Origin: Aulostomus chinensis
Taxonomy: Eukaryota; Chordata; Actinopteri; Syngnathiformes; Aulostomidae
Assembly (NCBI GenBank): GCA_037954235.1
Contig: JBBMOA010000001.1
Coordinates: 15,713,980 to 15,777,979 of the forward strand
DNA: 64,000 bases
Direction of reading: 5' to 3'
A model generated the notes under the pieces. The model was given only the letters and a program-made list of their open reading frames with translations, was not told where the DNA came from and searched no databases. This document shows, piece by piece, positions 28,643 through 41,801 of this stretch (positions are counted from its first letter, which is position 1; each line of letters starts with the position of its first letter). Both the position numbers and the translations under genes were made by a program.

Positions 28643-29133
28643 CATTACTGTTAGCATCATTTTGAGTTCATTAGCAATTCTTACGACATCACTGTCACAT
28701 CATTTTGAGATCAATAGAAATTCTTCCTTCATCACTGTCGCATTATTTTGAGGTTCGTAGCAACTCTCACTACATGACTGTCAGCATCACTTTGAGGTTG
28801 TTCGAAACACTTACTACATCACTGTCAGCATCACTGAGTTGATTAGCAACTATCACTACATTACTGTTAGCATCATTTTGAGATCAATACCAATTCTTCC
28901 GACATCACTGTCGCATTATTTTGAGCTTCGTAGCAACTCTTACTACATTACTGTCAGCATCATTTTTAGGTGACTCGCAACTTTAATCACATGACTATCA
29001 GCCTCACTTTGAGGTTGTTCGAAACACTTAGTACATTACTGAAAGCATCACTGATTTTATTAGCAGCTATCACTACATTACTGTTAGCATCGTTTTGAGT
29101 TCATTAGCAATTCTTACAAAATAACTGTGGCAT
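28006..29133 (+). repeat. 564-bp tandem duplication (two copies)
   Basis: The block at about 28006-28569 recurs at about 28570-29133 with an offset of 564 bp (13 monomers). Both copies contain the unusual words CTCGCATCTCGAACCACATG and CTTACAAAATAACTGTGGC. The boundaries are approximate because the sequence is itself periodic. Confidence 0.85.
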
Positions 29134-31609
29134 TATTTTTAGGTTCGTAGCAACTCTTACTACATGACTGTCAGCATCACTTTGAGGATATTTGCAACTT
29201 TCACTACATTACTGTTAGCATCATTTTGAGTGCATAAGCAATTTTTACTCCATCACTGTCGAATCATTTTGAGATGTTTATCAATTCTTCCGACATTACA
29301 GTCGCATTATTTTAAGGTTCGTAGCAACTCTAACCACATGACGGTCAGCATCACTGAGTTTATTTGCAACTGTCACAAAATTACTGTAAGCATCATTTTG
29401 AGATCATTAGCAATTCTTACGACATCACTGTAGCATTATTTTGAGGTTCGTAGCAACTTTTACTACATTACTGTCGCATTATTTTGAGGTTCGTAGCAAC
29501 TCTTACTACATGACTGTCAGCATCACTTTGAGGTTTTTCGAAAGTTTCACTCCATTACTTTTAGCATCATCTTGAGTTCATTAGCAATTCTTCCGACATC
29601 ACTGTCGCAATATTTTGAGGTTCGTAGCAACTTTTACTACATTACTGTCGCATTATTTTGAGGTTCGTAGCAACTCTTACTACATGACTGTCAGCATCAC
29701 TTTGAGGTTTTTCGAAAGTTTCACTCCATTACTGTTAGCATCATCTGGAGTTCATGAGCAAATCTTCCGACATCACTGTCGCAATATTTTGAGATTCGTG
29801 GCAACTTTTACTACATTACTGTCGCATTATTTTGAGGTTCGTAGCAACTGTTAGAACATGACTGTCAGCATCAATTTGAGGTTATTCTAAACGTTCACTC
29901 CATTACTGTTAGCATCATTTTGAGTTCATTAGCAATTCTTACTAAATCACTGTCGCATCATTTTGAGATCATTAGCAATTCTTCTGACATCACTGCCGCA
30001 ATATTTTGAGGTTCGAAGCAACTCTTACTACATTATTGTTGCATTATTTTAAGGTTCCTAGCAACTCTTACTACATTACTGTCACCATCACTTTGAGTTT
30101 ATTAGCAACTATCACTACATTACTGTTAGCATCATTTTGAGTTTATGAGCAATTCCCACGACATCACTGTAGCATTGAATTGAGTTCAATAGCAACTCTT
30201 ACTAAATGACTGTCAGCATCACCTTTAGGTTGTTCGAAGCAACACTTACTACATGACTGTAAGCATCACTTTGAGGTTATTCGAAACTTTCACTCCATTA
30301 CTGTTAGCATCATTTTGAGTTCATTAGCAATTCTTACTACATCACTGTCGCATCATTTTGAGATCATTAGCAATTCTTCCGACATCACTGTCGCATTATT
30401 TTGAGGTTCATAGCAACTCTTACTACATGACTGTCAGCATCACTTTGAGGTTATTCGAAACACTTAGTACATTACTGTAAGCATCACTGACTTGATTAGC
30501 AACTATCACTACATTACTGTTAGCATCATTTTGAGTTCATTAGCAAATCTTCCGACATCACTGTCGCATTATTTTGAGGTTCGTAGCAACTCTTAGTACA
30601 TGACTGTCAGCATCACTTTGAGGTTATTCGAAACGTTCACTCCATTACTGTTAGCATCATTTTGAGTTCATTAGCAATTCTTTCTAAATCACTGTCGCAT
30701 CATTTTGAGATCATTAGCAATTCTTCTGACATCACTGTCACATTATTTAGAGTTTCGTCGCAACTCTTACTACATTATTGTTGCATTATTTTAAGGTTCG
30801 TAGCAACTCTTACTACATCACTTTCACCATCACTTTGAGGTTATTCGAAACTCTTACTACATTACTGTAAGCATCACTTTGAGGTTGTTCAAAACTCTTA
30901 CTACATTACTGTTAGCATCACTGAGTTGTTTAGCAACTATCACTACATTACTGTTAGCATCATTTTAAGTTCATTAGCAATTCTTCCGACATCACTGTCG
31001 CAATATTTTTAGGTTCGTAGCAACTTTTACTTCATTACTGTTGCATTATATTCAGGTTCGTCGCAACTCTTAGTACATGACTGTCAGCATCACTCTGAGG
31101 TTATTCGAAACGTTCACTCCATTACTGTTAGCATCATTTTGAGTTCATGTGCAATTCTTACTAAATCACTGTCGCATCATTTTGAGATCTTTAGCAATTC
31201 TTCTGACATCACTGTCGCATTATTTTGAGATTCGTAGCAACTCTTCCTGCATGACTTTCACCATCACTATGAGGTTATTCGAAACACTTACTACATTACT
31301 GTCAGCATCACTGAGTTGATTAGCAACTATCACTGCATTACTGTTAGCATCATTTTGAGTTCATTAGCAATTCTTCCGACATCACTGTCGCAATATTTTA
31401 AGGTCCTTAGCAACTTTTACTTCATTACTGTTGCATTATATTGAGGTTCGTAGCAACTCTTAGTACATGACTGTCAGCATCACTTTGAGGTTATTCGAAA
31501 CACTTCCTACATTACTGTAAGCATCACTGAATTGATTAGCAACTATCACTACATTACTGTTAGCATCATTTTGAGTTCATTAGCAATTCTTCCGACATCA
31601 ATGTCGCAA

Positions 31610-34600
31610 TTTTTTGAGGTTCGTAGCAACTTTTACTACATTACTGTCGCATTATTTTGAGGTTCGTAGCAACACTTACTTCATGACTGTAAGCATCACT
31701 TTGAGGTTATTCGAAAGTTTCACTCCATTGCTGTTAGCATCATTTTGAGTTCATTAGCAATTTTTACTACATCACTGTCGCATCATTTTGAGGTCATTAG
31801 CATTTCTTCTGACATCACTGTCACATTATTTTGAGGTTTGTAGCAACTCTTACTACATTATTGTTGCATTAATTTAAGGTTCGTAGCAACTCTTACTACA
31901 TGACTGTCAGCATCACTTTGAGGTTGTTCAAAACACTTACTACATCACTGTCAGCATCACTGAGGTGATTCGCAACTATCACTACATTACTGTTAGCATC
32001 ATTTTGAGTTCATGAGCAATTCTTCTGACATCACTGTTGCATTATTTTGAGATTCGTAGCAACTCTTACTACATTATCTTTGCATTATTTTAAGGTTCGT
32101 AGAAACTCTTACTACATTACTGTCAGCATCACTTTGAGTTTATTAGCAACTATCACTAAATTACTGTTAGCATCATTTTGAGTTTATGAGCAATTCTCAC
32201 GACATCACTTTAGCATTAAATTGAGTTCATTAGCAACTCTTACTAAATGACTGTCAGTATCACTTTGAGGTTTTTCGAAACTCTTACTACATTACTGTAA
32301 AAATCACTGAGTTTCTTAGCAACTATCTCTACATTACTGTTAGCATAATCTTGAGTTCATTAGCATTTCTTCCGACATCACTGTCGCATTATTTTGAGGT
32401 TCGTAGCAACTCTTACTACATGACTGTCAGCATCACTTTGAGGTTATTCTAAACGTTCACTCCATTACTATTAGCATCATTTTGAGTTCATTAGCAATTA
32501 TTACTAAATCACTGTCGCATCATTTTGAGATCATCAGCAATTCTTCTGACATCTCTGCCGCAATATTTTGAGGTTCGTAGCAACTCTTACTACATTATTT
32601 TTGCATTATTTTAAGGTTCCTAGCAACTCTTACTACATTACTGTCAGCATCACTTTGAGTTTATTAGCAACTATCACTACATTACTGTTAGCATCATTTT
32701 GAGTTTATGAGCAATTCCCACGACATCACTGTAGCATTGAATTGAGTTCAATAGCAACTCTTACTAAATGACTGTCAGCATCACCTTTAGGTTGTTCGAA
32801 GCAACACTTACTACAGGACTGTCAGCATCACTTTGAGGTTACTCGAAACTTTCACTCTATATCTGTTAGCATCATTTTGAGTTCATTAGCAATTCTTACT
32901 ACATCACTGTCGCATCATTTTGAGATCTTTAGCAATTCTTCTGACATCACTGTCGCATTATTTTGAGGTTCATAGCAACTCTTTCTACATGACTGTCAGC
33001 ATCACTTTGAGGTTATTCGAAACGTTCACTCCATTACTGTTAGCATCATTTTGAGTTCATTAGCAATTCTTCCGACATCACTGTCACATTATTTTGAGGT
33101 TCGTAGCAACTCTTACTACATTATTGTTGCATTATTTTAAGGTTCGTAGCAACTCTTACTACATGACTGTCAGCATCACTTTGAGGTTGTTCAAAACACT
33201 TACTACGTCACTGTCAGCATCACTGAGTTGATTAGCAACTATCACTACATTACTGTTAGCATCATTTTGAGTTCATGAGCAATTCTTCTGACATCACTGT
33301 CGTAATATTTTGAGGTTCGTAGCAACTTTTACTTCATTACTGTTGCATTATATTGAGGTTCGTAGCAACTCTTAGTACATGAGTGTCAGCATCACTTTGA
33401 GTTTATTAGCAACTATCACTACATTACTGTTAGCATCATTTTGAGTTTATGAGCAATTCTTCCGACATCACTGTAGCATTGAATTGAGTTAATTAGCAAC
33501 TCTTACTAAATGACTGTCAGCATCACTTTGAGGTTGTTCGAAACTCTTACTACATTACTGTAAGCATCACTGAGTTTCTTAGCAACTATCACTACTTTGC
33601 CGTTAGCATCATCTTGAGTTCATGAGCAATTCTTCCGACATCACTGTCGCAATATTTTGAGGTTCGTAGCAACTTTTACTACATTACTTTCGCATTATTT
33701 CTAGGTTTGTAGCAACACTTACTACAGGACTGTCAGCATCACTTTGAGGTTATTCAAAACATGTTCCACATTACTCTCAGCATCACTTTGAGGTTATTCG
33801 AAACTTTCACTACATTATTGTTCGCATCATTTTTGAGTTAATTAACAATTTATCCTACCTCACTGGAGCATTATTTTGAGGTTATTAGCAGCTCTTACTA
33901 CATCACTGTCAGCATCATTTTTAGGTTACTCGCATCTCGAACCACATGACTGTCAGCATCACTTTGAGGTCATTCGAAACTTTCACTCCATTACTGTTAG
34001 CATCATTTTGAGTTCATTAGCAATTCTTACGACATCACTGTCACATCATTTTGAGATCAATAGAAATTCTTCCTTCATCACTGTCGCATTATTTTGAGGT
34101 TCGTAGCAACTCTCACTACATGACTGTCAGCATCACTTTGAGGTTGTTCGAAACACTTACTACATCACTGTCAGCATCACTGAGTTGATTAGCAACTATC
34201 ACTACATTACTGTTAGCATCATTTTGAGATCAATACCAATTCTTCCGACATCACTGTCGCATTATTTTGAGCTTCGTAGCAACTCTTACTACATTACTGT
34301 CAGCATCATTTTTAGGTGACTCGCAACTTTAATCACATGACTATCAGCCTCACTTTGAGGTTGTTCGAAACACTTAGTACATTACTGAAAGCATCACTGA
34401 TTTTATTAGCAGCTATCACTACATTACTGTTAGCATCGTTTTGAGTTCATTAGCAATTCTTACAAAATAACTGTGGCATTATTTTTAGGTTCGTAGCAAC
34501 TCTTACTACATGACTGTCAGCATCACTTTGAGGATATTTGCAACTTTCACTACATTACTGTTAGCATCATTTTGAGTGCATAAGCAATTTTTACTCCATC

Positions 34601-34792
34601 ACTGTCGAATCATTTTGAGATGTTTATCAATTCTTCCGACATTACAGTCGCATTATTTTAAGGTTCGTAGCAACTCTAACCACATGACGGTCAGCATCAC
34701 TGAGTTTATTTGCAACTGTCACAAAATTACTGTAAGCATCATTTTGAGATCATTAGCAATTCTTACGACATCACTGTAGCATTATTTTGAGG
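31610..34792 (+). repeat. Third, partial copy of the duplicated satellite segment
   Basis: Matches copy 2 at an offset of 5,910 from about 25700 to about 28547, and then matches 29110-29446 at an offset of 5,346. The difference of 564 shows that this copy has only one unit of the 564-bp duplication. At the two positions differing between copies 1 and 2 it has one base of each (32111 as copy 1, 32134 as copy 2), so it is a mosaic. Confidence 0.85.
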
Positions 34793-37700
34793 TTATTAGC
34801 AACTCTTACTACAGTACTGTCAGCATCATTTTTAGGTTATTCGCAACTTTCACTACATTACTGTTAGCATCATTTTGAGATCATTTGCCATTCTTCCGAC
34901 ATCACTGTCGCATTTTTTTGAGGTTCGTATCAACTCTTACTAAATTACTTTTGCGTTAGTTTGAGGTGAGTAGTAACTCTTACTACATGACTGTCAGCAT
35001 CACTTTGAGGTTGTTCGAAACACTTACTACATTACTGTAGGCATCACTGAGTTCATTAGTAACCATTACTACATTACTGTTAGCATCATTTTGAGTTCAT
35101 GAGCAATTCTTACTACATCACTGTCGCATTATTTTTAGCTTCGTAGCAACTCTTACTACAATACTGTCAGCATCATTTTTAGGTGACTCGCAACTTTAAT
35201 CACATGACTGTCAGCCTCACTTTGAGGTTGTTCGAAACACTTTGTACATTACTGAAAGCATCACTGATTTTATTAGCAGCTATCACTACATTACTCTTCG
35301 CATCATTTTGAGTTCATTAGCAATTCTTGCGAAATAACTGTGGCATTATTTTGAGGTTCGTTGCAACTCTTACTACATGACTGTCAGCATCACTCTGAGG
35401 TAGTTCAAAACACTTACTACATTACTGTAAGCATCACTGAGTTTATTATCAACTATCACTACGTTACTGTTCGCATCATTTTGAGTTTAATAGTATTTCT
35501 TACGACATCACTGTCAGCTTCATTTTTAGGTTATTAGAAACTTTCACTCCATTATTGTTAGCATCATTTTGAGTTCATTAGAAATTCATGCGACATCACT
35601 GTCACATTATTTTGAGGTTCGTAGCAACTCTTACTACATTATTGTTGCATTATTTTAAGGTTCGTAGCAACTCTTACTACATAACTGTCATCATCACTTT
35701 GAGGTTGTTCGAAACAGTTAATACATTACTGTCAGCATCACTGAGTTTTTTAGCAACTCTCACTACATTACTGTTAGCATCATTTTGAGTTCATTCGCAA
35801 TTCTTACGACATCACTGTAGCATTATTTTGAGGTTTGTAGCAACTCTTACTACATGACTGTCAGCATCACTTTGAGGTTGTTTGAAACACTTACTACATT
35901 ACTGTAAGCATCACTGAGTTTATTAGCAACTATCACTACGTTACTGTTAGCATCTTTTTGAGTTTAATAGCAGTTCTTATGACATCACTGTCAGCATCAC
36001 TTTGAGGTTATTCGAAACTTTCACTCCATTACTATTCGCATCATTTTGAGTACATTCGCAATTCTTACTACATCACTGTCGCATCATTTTGAGATCATTA
36101 GCAATTCTTCCGACACCACTGTCGCATTATTTTGAGGTTCGGAGCAACTCTTACTACATCACTGTAGCATTATTTTGAGGTTATTAATAACTCTAACTAC
36201 ATTACTTTCAGCATCATTTTTAGGTTACTCGCAACTCAAACCACATGACTGTCAGCATCACTTTGAGGTTATTCGAAACTTTCACTAAATTACAGTTAGC
36301 ATCATTTTGAGATCATTATCAATTCTTCTGACATCACTGTCGCATTATTTTGATATTCGTAGCAACTCTTACTACATTACTGTCAGCATCACTTTGAGGT
36401 TGTTCGAAACATTTACTACATTACTGTCAGCATCACTGAGTTTATTAGCAACTATCACTACATTACTGTTAGCATCATTTTGAGGTTAATGGCAATTCTT
36501 ACGACATCGCTGTCAGCATCATTTTTAGGTTACTCGTAACTCTAACCACATGACTTTCAGCATTACTTTGAGGTTATTCGAATTTTTCACTACATTACTG
36601 TTAGCATCATTTTGAGTACATTAGCAATTCTTACTCCATCACTGTCGCATCATTTTGAGATCATTAGCAATTCTTCTGACATCACTGTCGCATTATTTTG
36701 AGGTTCGTAGCAACTCTTAATACGTTACTGTTGCATTATTTTAAGGTTAGTAGCAACTCTTACTACATGACTGTCAGCATCATTTTGAGATGATTAGCAA
36801 TTCTTCCGACATCACGGTCGCATTATTTTAAGGTTCGTAGCAACTCTAACCACATGACTGTCAGCATCACTTTGAGGTTGTTCGAAACACTTACTACATT
36901 ACTTTCAGCATCACTGAGTTTATTAGCAACTCTCACTACATTACTGTTAGCATCATTTTGAGTTCATTAGCAATTCTTACGACTTCACTGTAGCATTATT
37001 TTGAGGTTTGTAGCAACTCTTACGACATCACTGTAGCATTATTTTGAGGTTTGTAGCAACTCTTACTACATGACTGTCAGCATCACTTTGAGGTTGTTCG
37101 AAACACTTACTACATTACTGGAAGCATCACTGAGTTTATTAGCAACTATCACTACGTTACTGTTCGCATCTTTTTGAGTTTAATAGCAGTTCTTAAGACA
37201 TCACTGTCAGCATCATTTTTAGGTTACTTGCAACTCCAACAGCATGACTGTCAGCATCACTTTGAGGTTATTCGAAACTTTCACTACATTACAGTTAGCA
37301 TCCTTTTGAGATGATAAGCAATTCTTACGACATCACTGTCGCATCATTTTGAGATCATTACCAATTCTTCTGACATCACTGTCGCATTATTTTGATATTC
37401 GTAGCAACTCTTAATACGTTACTGTTGCATTATTTTAAGGTTCGTAGCAACTCTTACTACATGACTGTCAGCATCACTTTGAGGTTGTTCGAAACACTGA
37501 GTACATTACTGTAAGCATCACTGAGTTTATTAGTAACCATCACTACATGACTGTTAGCATCATTTTGAGTTCATTAGCAACACTTACTACATGACTGTCA
37601 GCATCACTCTGAGGTTTTTCGAAACACTTACTACATTACTGTAAGCTTCACTGAGTTTATCAACTATCACTACGTCATTGTCAGCATCATTTTGAGGTTC

Positions 37701-38466
37701 GTAGCAACTCTTACTACATGACTGTCAGCATCACTTTGAGGTTATTCGAAACTTTCACTACATTACAGTTAGCATCCTTTTGAGATGATAAGCAATTCTT
37801 ACGACATCACCGTCGCATCATTTTGAGATCATTAGCAATTCTTCCGACATCACTGTCGCATTATTTTGAGATTCGTAGCAACTCTTACTACATCACTGTA
37901 GCATTATTTTGAGGTTATTAGCAACTCTTACTACATCACTGTCAGCATCATTTTTAGGTTACTCGCAACTCAAACCACATGACTGTCAGCATCACTTTGA
38001 GGTTATTCGAAACTTTCACTACATTACAGTTAGCATCATTTTGAGATAATTATCAATTCTTCTGACATCACTGTCGCATTATTTTGAGGTTCGTAGCAAC
38101 TCTTACTACATCACTGTAGCATTATTTTGAGGTTTGTAGCAACTCTTACTACATGACTGTCAGGATCACTTTGAGGTTATTCGAAACTTTACTCCATTAC
38201 TGTTAGCATCATTTTGAGTTCATTAGCAATATTTACTACATCACTGTCGCATCATTTTGGGATCATTAGCAATTCTTCCGACATCACTGTCGCATTATTT
38301 TAAGGTTCGTAGCAACTCTAACCACATGACTGTCAGCATCACTTTGAGGTTGTTTGAAACACTTACTGCATTACTGTAAGCATCACTGAGTTTATTAGCA
38401 ACTCTCACTACATTACTGTTAGCATCATTTTGAGTTCATTCGCAATTCTTACGACATCACTGTAGC

Positions 38467-39880
38467 ATCATTTTGAGATCATTACCAATTCTTCGGATGT
38501 CACTTTCGCATTATTTTGAGGTTCGTAGCAACCCTTACTACATGATTTTCAGCATCACTTTGAGGTTATTCGAAACTTTCACTCCATTACTGTTGGCATC
38601 ATTTTGAGTTCATTAGCAATTCTTACTAGATCACTGTCGCATCATTTTGAGATCATTAGCAATTCTTAAGACATCACTGTAGCATTATTTTGAGGTTATT
38701 AGCAACTCTTACTATATTACTGTCAGCATCATTTTTAGGTTACTCGCAACTCTAACCGCATGAGTGTCAACATCACTTTGAGGTTATTCAAAACTTTCAC
38801 TACATTACTGTTACCATCATTTTGAGTTCATTAGCAATTCTTCTGACATCACTGTCGCATTATTTTGATATTCGTAGCAACTCTTACTCCATTATTTTTG
38901 CATTATTTTAAGGTTCGTACCAACTGTTACTACGTGACTGTCAGCATCACTTTGAGGTTGTTGTAAACACTTTCTACATTACTGTAAGCATCCCTGAGTT
39001 TATTAGCAACCCTCAATACATTACTTTTAGCATCATTTTTAGTTCATTAGCAATTCTTACTACATCACTGTCGCATCATTTTGAGAGCTTTAGCAATTTT
39101 TCCGACATCACTGTCACATTATTTTGAGGTTCGTACCAACTCTTACTACATGACTGTCGGCATCACTTTGAGGTTGTTCGAATTACTTACGACATTACTG
39201 TAAGCATCACTGACTTGATTAATAACTATCACTGCATTTCGTTTGCATCATTTTGAGATCATTAGCGATTCTTCCGACATCACTGTCGCATCATTTTGAG
39301 ATCATTACCAATTCTTCCGATGTCACTTTCGCATTATTTTGAGGTTCGTAGCAACTCTTACTACATGACTTTCAGCATCACTTTGAGGTTATTCGAAACT
39401 TTCACTCCATTACTGTTGGCATCATTTTGAGTTCATTAGCAATTCTTACTAGATCACTGTCGCATCATTTTGAGATCATTAGCAATTCTTTAGACATCAC
39501 TGTAGCATTATTTTGAGGTTATTAGCAACTCTTACTATCTTACTGTCAGCATCATTTTTAGGTTACTCGCAACTCTAACCGCATGAGTGTCAACATCACT
39601 TTGAGGTTATTCAAAACTTTCACTACATTACTGTTAGCATCATTTTGAGTTCATTAGCAATTCTTCTGACATCACTGTCGCATTATTTTGATATTCGTAG
39701 CAACTCTTACTACATTATTGTTGCATTATTTTAAGGTTCGTACCAACTCTTACTACGTGACTGTCAGCATCACTTTGAGGTTGTTGTAAACACTTACTAC
39801 ATTACTGTAAGCATTCCTGAGTTTATTAGCAACTCTCACTACATTACTTTTAGCCTCATTTTTAGTTCATTAGCAATTCT
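38467..39880 (+). repeat. 823-bp-offset duplication inside the satellite
   Basis: About 38467-39050 reappears at about 39290-39873 with an offset of 823. Shared rare words include TCTTACTAGATCACTG and CTAACCGCATGAGTGTCAAC. Substitutions are more frequent than in the 4,259-bp duplication, so this event is older. The intervening block (39150-39290) resembles a block near 17995. Confidence 0.8.
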
Positions 39881-40725
39881 TACGACATCACTGTTGCATT
39901 ATTTTGAGATTGGTATCAATTCTTACTACATCACTGTCGCATCATTTTGAGAGCTTTCGCAATTCTTCCGACATCACTGTCGCATTATTTTGAGGTTCGT
40001 AGCAACTCTTACTACATGACTGTCAGCATCACTTTGAGGTTGTTCGAAACACTTACTACATTACTGTAAGCATCACTGAGTTTATTAGCAACTATCACTA
40101 CATTACCGTCAGTACCATTTTGAGTTTATTAGCAAGTCTTAAGAATATCACTGTCACCTCATTTTGAGATCATTAGCAATTCTTCTGACATCACTGTCGC
40201 ATTATTTTGAGGTTCGTAGCAACTCTTACCACATTACTGTGTCATTATTTTAAGGTTTGTTGCAACCCTTACTACATTACTATCAGCATCACTGAGTTTA
40301 TTAGCAACTATCACTCCATTACTGTTAGCATCATTTTGAGTTTATTAGCAATTCTTACGACATCACTGTAGCATCATTTTGAGGTTATTAGCAACTCTTA
40401 CTACATCACTGTCAGCATCATTTTTAGGTTACTCGCAACTCTAACCACATGACTGTCAGCATCACTTTGAGGTTATTCGAAACTTTCACTACATTACTGT
40501 TAGCATCATTTTGAGATCATTAGCAATTCTTCCGACATCACTGTCGCATTATTTTGAGGTTAGTAGCAACTCTCACTACATGACTGTCGCATTATTTTGA
40601 GGTTCGTAGCAACTCTTACTACAATACTGTTGCATTATTTTAAGTTTAGTAGAAACTGTCACTACATCACTGTAGCATCATTTTGAGGTTTGTAGCAACT
40701 CTCACTACATCACTGTAGCGTAATT

Positions 40726-41801
40726 TTATCCTTGAGATTGGGGACCAATCATTTTATTTTCCATTTTGGGGACATGTACTGTACACAGACACACAGATTT
40801 ATGAAAGTCACTTTCAGGTGCCTGAAATTCCTTTGGGGACTAAAGTCTAGAAAAGTAATTTGAACATTTGTGTGTACTTTGTTTTGTGATGATAAGATTT
40901 ACACCGACCAAGTCAGCCATATTGGCACCACAATCCAATTGGCATGTCAATAAACATCACCCAATAAACCAAGGTCTTCTTTCTCAATGTATGTCACTGA
41001 AACATACTGTATTGTATTGCCTCACACTTACAGCATACAAGGATGCATGGCGTGGGTGGAACTGCCTGAATCTCTTCTGCAATGGAAGTTTGGTCAACCG
41101 TGTGGAACATTCCTGCACGATCCCCTTTGAGTGGGAAAGTAGCATCAACACAGCACCACGTGGTCCACCAGCAGCTTGGATTTCTGCTCCTTGTCTTGTA
41201 GTTCCACTTGACTTCTCCAAGGGAAGAGACTGCAAATAGTCAAGAACTCTGGGAAATTTGGTGGCTGTGGCCTCCTCAAATTCCACATTGATGTGGACAC
41301 CAGTTCAAAGTTTGAAGTGCAGTTATCAACTCTGCACTGAAGTTGTTTCGTTAAAGGATAAATGATTTCCATTGTCCAATGATTATTTTACATTCCAATC
41401 CTCTAAAGTGATGGAGTGATACTGTAAATATGTAGAAATTCTCTATTGTTCAAAGTACAGATTCTGTGTTTATACATTGTTGTAGTTTTTATACTTGGAG
41501 AAACCAGAATCTAACAGGAAATCACTGTAGAAAGTTGGCTCAGTTTCATAAAGTAACAACTAAATAGCTTCAATTGACAGTGATTGACCTTAAACTTGGC
41601 AATTTTAATCACTATGCTTGCTTTTCCACTGTCAAATGAACTTTTTAATGGGAAATTCCTGCTCATAGAGTGGTTTGTTTCATACATGAACCAGTAAGAG
41701 CCCTGAACTTAGAGAAGAACCTGAAAGGTCCTTGTTCTTCATGTGTTTTTACGTGATGGGCCTTTTTTCCTGCAGTTTAATTCACATTTATCAACAATTA
41801 A
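40726..41801. other. AT-rich unassigned sequence after the satellite
   Basis: Unique-looking DNA begins here. Minus-strand open frames at 40984-41286 and 41145-41372 lie in different frames. They read like pieces of one older coding sequence with a frameshift (MEFEEATATKFPRVLDYLQS is the clearest stretch). I cannot assign them to a family. No splice signals or promoter are convincing. Confidence 0.4.

Larger units (their letters stand above)
12621..40725 (+). repeat. Satellite array, forward orientation, subfamily B with higher-order repeats
   Basis: The monomer remains 43-44 bp but changes from ACTCTCAC-type to ACTCTTAC and ATTCTTCC types. A four-monomer unit recurs: CATGACTGTCAGCATCACTT, CATTACTGTTAGCATCATTT, CATCACTGTCGCATCATTTT, CATCACTGTCGCATTATTTT. 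One clean example starts at 30252, 30296, 30340 and 30383 and restarts at 30426, giving 44+44+43+43 = 174 bp. Other stretches skip or repeat monomers. The last 150 bases return to the A type before single-copy DNA starts near 40726. No gene interrupts it. Confidence 0.95.

Noticed and set aside
1519..35788. Many open frames of 60-80 codons with similar peptides (SLAILTTSLSHHFE-like) across the satellite
   Set aside because: They recur because three 43-bp monomers equal 43 codons. Identical copies follow the segmental duplications, and none has a family motif or consistent boundaries.
1..40725. CRISPR-like array of short repeats
   Set aside because: There are no unique spacers between constant repeats. 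Adjacent monomers are variants of one sequence, and the context is a vertebrate nuclear genome.
12621..40725. CENP-B box in the satellite monomer
   Set aside because: TTCG occurs (GTTCGTAGCAAC, TTCGAAAC) but the required downstream CGGG is never present, so centromere function cannot be claimed from this motif.
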